In this document: positions 58,313 to 64,000 of the stretch, in pieces | How the letters are laid out: the number at the start of each line of letters is the position of its first letter | Position numbering within the stretch: position 1 is the first letter of the stretch | Source: Todiramphus chloris collaris | Lineage: Eukaryota; Chordata; Aves; Coraciiformes; Alcedinidae | Length of the DNA stretch: 64,000 bases | NCBI GenBank assembly: GCA_025345505.1 | Contig: JANVCC010000135.1 | Coordinates: forward strand, 1-64,000 | Direction of reading: 5' to 3' | The notes under the pieces: generated by a model | What the model saw: only the letters and a program-made list of their open reading frames with translations | What the model was told of the DNA's origin: nothing | Database searches by the model: none | Position numbers and translations under genes: made by a program

Positions 58313-59599
58313 CCGCGTGGCTACAGCACTGTTCTGAAATCACCCTCTGAAGAGAGCAAAAAAGGTGAAAACGCAGAAGAATGGGGAGGGAAATCTCTCG
58401 GTGACAAAGTTCAGGCTCATGCGCCTGGTACCCCCCCAAGCATGGTGTAAGGGGCACCCTCCTGACCCTCGCACCCCGAGGGAGAGAGCCAGGGCCCCTT
58501 GTTTTTGCAGGTGTGGGAGGGGGAATCCTCCCCTCTCCAGGGGGAACTGGGACCGAACCGGCTGTGAAGGAGGTGAGTGTGTGTGTGTCCCTCCCCGGGG
58601 TTTTGATTACAGCAAGAGAGCTTCCTGCTGGGAAAGGGCCAGAGGGGTGACACCAACTTGGGGAGGTGTCAATGGGACACAGGGCAGTCTGTCACCAACA
58701 GCCCACGCTGTGGATGGGAGCACACATGGTGCTGTGGTCATGTAGACCTGAAGGTTTTGGGCTGTTGCTGCTCGCAGCCATGGTCCTGTCACTGGTGGAA
58801 GGACCAGAAGCACTCTTCAAGCCCAGCAGCATCAAGACACATCTGCCACAGAGACACCAAGCTCATCAGGGGCTGATGGGGCAGCAAGGCCACGCTGACT
58901 GCATATCAGCCTTGGACCCTGCTGATGCAGAACAGTCCGTTACTTCAAATCCCTGCCCTCTTCTGCGTGTAAAGGATGAGGAAACATCCCACTGCTACTG
59001 TAGGCTGATGAAACTCAGTTGGTGATTTCTCTCCATGCTTTTCCTGACCCTCCTCCTCCTCTATTTGAGATAGAAAAGCTGTAGCTTCCTCTCTTCTACA
59101 TCTCTACTCTGGTTTTCTTTGTCTAAATGCTTGGCTGAGAGATCTCCCTCCCCCACTCTTCTGGTCTGGTCACTGGTTTGTGGCCACTTCTATGGCACAG
59201 ATCTAGCACCACGTGTCCTCCTTTCCACTTTGGGTCCTGTTTATAACTGCTTTGTTTCCCCCCCTACTCAGAATCTCCTGTACAGGGACCACTTCCAGAA
59301 GCACATAAGCTGCTCTAAGATCCCTTCACACTTCCTCAAACCCTGGCAATTCTGAACCTGCTTCCAAGTGGTCTCCTTTTGCAAACCCTCTTGATCTCTC
59401 CTGTCCCTAGCATGGCATGAAGCCCTTCTCTCCCATCTTTTCCCGTAGCTGCTGGCACCTCGGGGTATCTCCTTATACCCCACAACCACCTCAACCCATA
59501 GATCTGTTCTGGCAGAAACATCTAACATTCCTGACTTGACCACACTCATGCACATCAACGGCCATTCTGCTTCCTCAGCCTGGAAGAAGACTTTTCATT
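58313..59599. other. Intergenic region, no gene seen
   Basis: Nothing supported beyond a short GT run near 58576-58588. Confidence 0.5.
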
Positions 59600-59662
59600 A
59601 GAGGAGTTGGACTATATGACCTCGAAAGGTCCCTTCTCACACAAACCAGTCTGTGGTTCTAA
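59600..59662 (+). mobile_element. CR1 LINE, terminal fragment
   Basis: Only about 60 bp of the CR1 3' end: GAGTTGGACTATATGACCTC, AAAGGTCCCTTC and CAGTCTGTGGTTCT. Confidence 0.75.
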
Positions 59663-59902
59663 GGAAGAGCCTGGTGTCCTGGTCCATGTCACCAGGCAGG
59701 AGAATAGATGATGACGATGACAGGCGGGAGGGCACAGTGAAAAGTGCTGTGTAAACCAGCACGGATGGAGGGGTGGAGAAGGTATTTTGGACATGGTTTA
59801 AAAGGATGTAACACGTCAGCAACTGCGGCAAGGCCAGCTGGGTATGTGAACCATGCCATGGTTTCCTTGACAGCTGGGAGGAAGGAACAAACACCAAGTA
59901 GT

Positions 59903-60205
59903 AATCACAGAATGGTTTGGGTTGGAAGGGACCTTAAAGATCATCTAGTTCCAAGCTGCCTGCCACGGGCAGGGACACCTCCCACTAGAGCAGGCTGCTC
60001 AAAGCCCCAGCCAGTCTGGTCATGAACACTTCCAGGAATGGGGCACTCATGTTGATAATGAGCCCCTCCCCATCTTTCTGACAAGCCCTTGAAGACCTGA
60101 AAGGCCCAAGGTCTCCCCAGAGCCATCTCTTCTCCAAGCTGAACCCCCCCCAACTCTCCCAGCCTGGCCTCACAGCAGAGGGGTTCCAGCCCTCGCCTCA
60201 TCTTC
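59903..60205 (-). mobile_element. CR1 LINE, about 0.3 kb 3' portion
   Basis: Begins AATCACAGAATGGTTTGGG and GGTTGGAAGGGACCTTAAAG, and runs to CAGCAGAGGGGTTCCAGCCC. Minus-oriented. Shares the CTCCCACTAGAGCAGG variant with the fragment at 48981, so the two are of one subfamily. Confidence 0.9.
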
Positions 60206-62317
60206 CTGAACAGTACTTAACAGCAGGAAACCAGTTTTTTCCTTCTTTTCCAGCCCTGGAGCTCCCTGTGGGAAGATTCACAGAGGTGGCACAGCCCAGC
60301 GAGCAGCACATACCTTGTCAGGCTTCCCTGTGGGACAGGCCACTGGACCTCAAAGCTACCTGTGAAACAGCTCCAGCCCTGTTAGTCACCTGCAAAGAAC
60401 CCACAGGACCCTCTTACACCCACGGGCCAGGAACAGGGATTAGAGCCCAGTGTCTTGGATCTTTCTCGGAGGCTTTGTGACCAACGGCCTCAGAGTCTGC
60501 TACAGAAAATAGCACCTTTTGCCTCCTGATCATGGAAAGGGACAATATTCCAAGTCCCGTTCCTCCACATGTCTTGAGTATGGGGTAAAATCCAGTGGCT
60601 ATTCACTCTGTGTATGCTTTGAGGGAATGTTTTCATGCCCCACGGGTGTGATAGGGGTGAGAGGGCATCCCCCTCCCCCCCTCTGGATGGGAGGGAATGG
60701 ATTAGGCCCCAGACTGCCTGGCAACACCTTCTTGCTGGGGAGGAGGGGATGGCTTGGCCAGGATTTTGGGGCATGTTGTCTGGAAGCCTTTCACTTCCTC
60801 GGAGACCCCAGCTGTTGGGTTATTTGAAGCCTCTCTGGCTCCTCCGCTGATCTCCCCCAGGGTCTTCTCCCTCTCCGTTTGGCTCACTTGTCTCCTTGCT
60901 CCTCTCCAATGAGCAGCCTGGGTTGCTAACACCACCCTGCCCTCTAATCTCCCTTTCACTCTCGTGATGCTGCTCAGGACACTTAAGGAGATTAGCCTGG
61001 CCTCAGCTGCTCACCCTCCCTGGCAACAGGGATGTCACCCCTCCGGGCTCCATGTGCAGGGGGTGACACATGCCCTGCCCTTGCCCCAGTGGCAGTGACG
61101 TGCCCGTCCCCCCTCCTGTCTGGCCACAGACAGGTTCCTGAGCAGCGACGCAGGATGAGAGGTGCTGGGATCAGGCACTGGTAGAATATCTCACCCAGCC
61201 CTCCCAAGCTGGAAACTGGGAGACCTGCACCCGCCCTCACCTACTGTTCCCTCTCCTGTGTGTGGAAAGCTGGAAAACACCAACAGAAGATGGACACCCC
61301 CCCTCCCAGCCATCCCAGGCACAGCCTTGTGTCCCACCAGCACAGCAGCAGATCAGAAACAGCCACTCCAACCACAGATAAAGGAGAAAGAAACCTAAAG
61401 GAGCCAGCACGTTCCCCCTGCCTCCGCAGAGCCGGGAGAAGGTTACGAGCTCCAGGGCACAAAGGACTCACCACACGCCTTTAAAAGGAGCCTCCTGGGA
61501 CTGCTGGTTACCCCGTGCCTCCTCCCTCGGCCATCATCATCCTCCCTTGGCCATCATCATCCTCCTCGTCGGGCCAGCGGTCCGGCACCGAGGCAGTTAA
61601 GGGCTGCTCGGCAGATCTCCTGTTTCTGTGACAACAGCTCCCGTGGAAGGCAGAGCTGTAAAACCCCACCAGAGAGCCGGGAGAGCTGGGGCTGTGCTGC
61701 CTGCACAGGCTGCCACCTGCCGGCAACCCCCCCCTTGCCAGGCTGACCCACATTGCCCACCCCGGGCAGAGCTGGTGGCACCCAGCAGCCCAGAGACAGG
61801 GCTGAGGGGAGCAGGGACAGCACCAGCATGAAGTGGGGGGGAGCCCAGGGCATGAAACGTGGCTACCAGACCTAGTTTTTGGGCTAGTGAAGGGAGGTTG
61901 TGAGGATGGAGGATAGGGGTACACAGCCCCCTCTGGTCAGTGCAGCCCTGCAGGGCTCCCAGGAGCGACACAAAATCCACCATGGCTGGCAGAGATGCTC
62001 CTCTCGGAGCAAACTGGACTAAATTCACCCATGGGGGCTCTCGAAGTTTTGAGGACAGGTTTGAGTGACAGCAGAAAGCCACTGGCATCGATTAGGGCTT
62101 TCTAGATTCTTCACTTCCCATCTACTTGTGCCAAGTACAAGTGGAGGGTCTGGGCAGCTTGAAGAGGATGAGAAAGGGCAGTGGCACAGCAGGGACTTGA
62201 AACTGAACTCAGCCCAAGTGAGACAATGGGAGTGGAAGGGTGAGGATGGATGTGACACTGACAGTTGGGGTCCTTACATCACCCTTGTGCTGCATTTACT
62301 TCCACGCATCTCCGGCA
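60206..62317. other. Intergenic region, no gene seen
   Basis: No coding exon supported. A 20-bp tandem duplication of the CCATCATCATCC type lies at about 61524-61563. Confidence 0.5.
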
Positions 62318-62905
62318 GCATGGGCAGCAGGTCAAGGAGGGGATCCTGTCCCTCTGCTCCACTCTGGGGAGACCCCCCAAGCCTGCAGTGCTAGGGCCAG
62401 CTCTGGCATCCTCAGCACAGCAGAGACAGGGACCTGGTGGAGTGGGGCCAGAGGAGCCCCAGCAATGCTGGGAGGGCTGGAACCCCTCTGCTGGGAGCCA
62501 GGCTGGGAGAGCTGAGGGGGTTCAGCCTGGAGAAGAGAAGGCTCCAGGGAGACCTTCTTGGGGACTTTCAGTGCTTCAAGGGGCCTGTCAGAAAGATGGG
62601 GACAGACTTTTTAGCAACAGGGCCTGGTATGACAGGACAAGGGGTGATGGTTTCAAACTAAAAGAGGGAAATTTAGACTGGAGAGAAGGAAGAGATTTTT
62701 GATGCTGAAGGTGCTGAGACCCTGCCCCTTGTTGCCCAGAGAGGTGGTTGCTGCCCCATCCCTGGAACCATCCCAGGTGAGGTTGGCCAGGGCTCTGAAC
62801 AACCAGCTCTAGTTGCAGATGTCCCAGCCCAGTGCAGGGGGGTTGGACTGGATGAGCTTGAAAGGTCCCTTCCCACTCAGAGCAGTCTGTGAGTCTATGA
62901 CTTCT
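62318..62905 (+). mobile_element. CR1 LINE, about 0.6 kb 3' portion
   Basis: Plus-oriented: CCAGCAATGCTGGGAGGGCT, GGGGTGATGGTTTCAAACTA, GGGGTTGGACTGGATGAGCT, with tail AGTCTGTGAGTCTATGA. It is close to the inverse of the copies at 57410 and 8484. Frames of up to 145 aa here are CR1 readings, not genes. Confidence 0.9.
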
Positions 62906-64000
62906 AATCCTTTAGACTCTTACCTGATTCAGAAAGTTTGAGGTTTTCCACCCGTGTGCTCCCACCACTGCCTGCTATAGGAAAGGGCATCAGGAGCAGG
63001 TGAGTAGGAAGTCAGGGAGATGCTACACAGTTAGGGGATGCTCCTGCTGGCAGAGCTCAATTGACACATTCCTGCTGCAGCTAAATAGGAAAAAAAAAAG
63101 CAGCACTGAGTTCAGTCTGGTACCACTCAAAGGGCTCTCTGGCTAACTGGGAAAACAAGGCTCTGGCACTCAGATGATTTAAGAAGTCCCTGCTCCTCAT
63201 GGGGGAAATGGTCCAGGAGAGAATGGGCACCATCCCCAGCCATGGGGACAACCCATCCCCGTGCGCCTGTTCCTGGGGCTCAGTGGCCTTAGAGGAGAGA
63301 ACCTGGGCACACAATGTCCAGGTTTATTATAATACAGCTTATTATATGATATATAATAATATGGAAGCCATATATATATAACACAATGTATAATCCTCCT
63401 GCACCCAAAGGCAACTTCAGGATGGTCAGACGCAGGTATTTCTTCGTCAGACTTCTCCCCAAACTGTACCCTAAGTTGCTCCCCTGCCCTCCTGGGCTCA
63501 GAGGCATCTTTTTCCTTCCATCTGCAAGTGTTGCTGCATCACTTGGATCCTGGGAAAAAGTCTCTTGTCTGCTTGGGGGAGGCTGGGGCAGGAAGCGAGG
63601 CAGGGAGCAGACAGTGCTGCCTTCACCCCCCACCCCAGCATCTCACTCCATCGCTGGGGAGGGGAAGGAAAACAGGCAGAGGGGCTTCCAGCAGCAGGAG
63701 CCCTGGAAAGCTCTGGCATCTGCAAGAGCCAGGGGAATCCAAAGGGGCCAGGGATAAAAGCCGACACAGAAAGAAAATACTTCTTTGGAGCTACAATTGC
63801 TGGCACAACTGCTGGCCAGACCTCCCCCCCCCTTCCAAACACTCAGCGAAAGGGATGGAAATCATTAACTTGTTCGTTTGCGTCATTGAACAGCTTCCAC
63901 CTCCCCCTGCCCCTTGAATAAGCTCCCATTTCTGAAAATCTCCAGCACCCCGATGCTGCAGCGCCTGGGGCTGCCCTGGAGCAGCAGGCAGGGGTTGAGA
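62906..64000. other. Window end, no gene seen
   Basis: Includes an AT-rich patch (about 63,325-63,395) with TA runs. No supported exon; the frames near 63,500-63,920 overlap in four phases and lack domains. Confidence 0.5.

Noticed and set aside
62265-62702. 145-aa open frame near the window end
   Set aside because: Lies entirely inside a CR1 copy; similar frames appear in the other CR1 copies.
1-64000. CRISPR arrays, tRNA or rRNA genes, bacterial-type operons
   Set aside because: None seen. The spaced repeats present are microsatellites, one minisatellite and CR1 copies, as expected in a bird genome.
52832-64000. DIAPH1 coding exons on the minus strand
   Set aside because: Expected from mammalian synteny, but no formin FH2 or DAD-like sequence was recognised in any minus-strand frame.

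Overview
The window is vertebrate, almost certainly avian. Every recognisable interspersed repeat is a CR1 LINE (the dominant bird/reptile retroposon) or a fragment of an avian ERVL-type LTR, and the DNA is GC-rich with long G/C homopolymers, as on bird microchromosomes. The species cannot be fixed from the sequence.

Positions 1-43,545 are the 3' end of the gamma-protocadherin (PCDHG) cluster, transcribed on the + strand. It holds five single-exon variable units: the 3' piece of an A/B-type exon (1-434), PCDHGC3 (3820-6252), a clear PCDHGC5 (11032-13485), and two further C-type exons I cannot assign (13983-16406 and 17103-19535). All five end in a phase-0 splice donor. Three shared constant exons follow: 21545-21603, 36089-36177 and 40999-41225. 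Together they encode the invariant 124-residue gamma cytoplasmic tail. A 3' UTR of about 2.3 kb ends at a poly(A) signal at 43519-43524. Each variable exon has its own GC-rich promoter region. Promoter choice decides which cadherin ectodomain (EC1-6, one membrane segment, variable cytoplasmic part) is spliced to the common tail, giving neurons distinct homophilic surface identities.

The constant-exon introns are about 2.0 kb before constant exon 1, then 14.5 kb and 4.8 kb. They hold CR1 copies, microsatellites and one AT-rich block that looks like a conserved non-coding element. From 43.5 to 64 kb I find no convincing protein-coding exon. That stretch has a ~31-bp minisatellite, a 100-N assembly gap, a homeodomain-type inverted repeat that is a candidate enhancer, a minus-strand poly(A) signal that may mark a convergent neighbour (DIAPH1 is the neighbour in mammals), and dense CR1 copies.

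The most notable point is the make-up of the C-type array. Mammals have C3-C4-C5 and then the constant exons. Here the order is C3-C5 and then two more intact C-type exons packed 498 and 697 bp apart, with no recognisable C4 between C3 and C5. No novel non-protocadherin system is visible.
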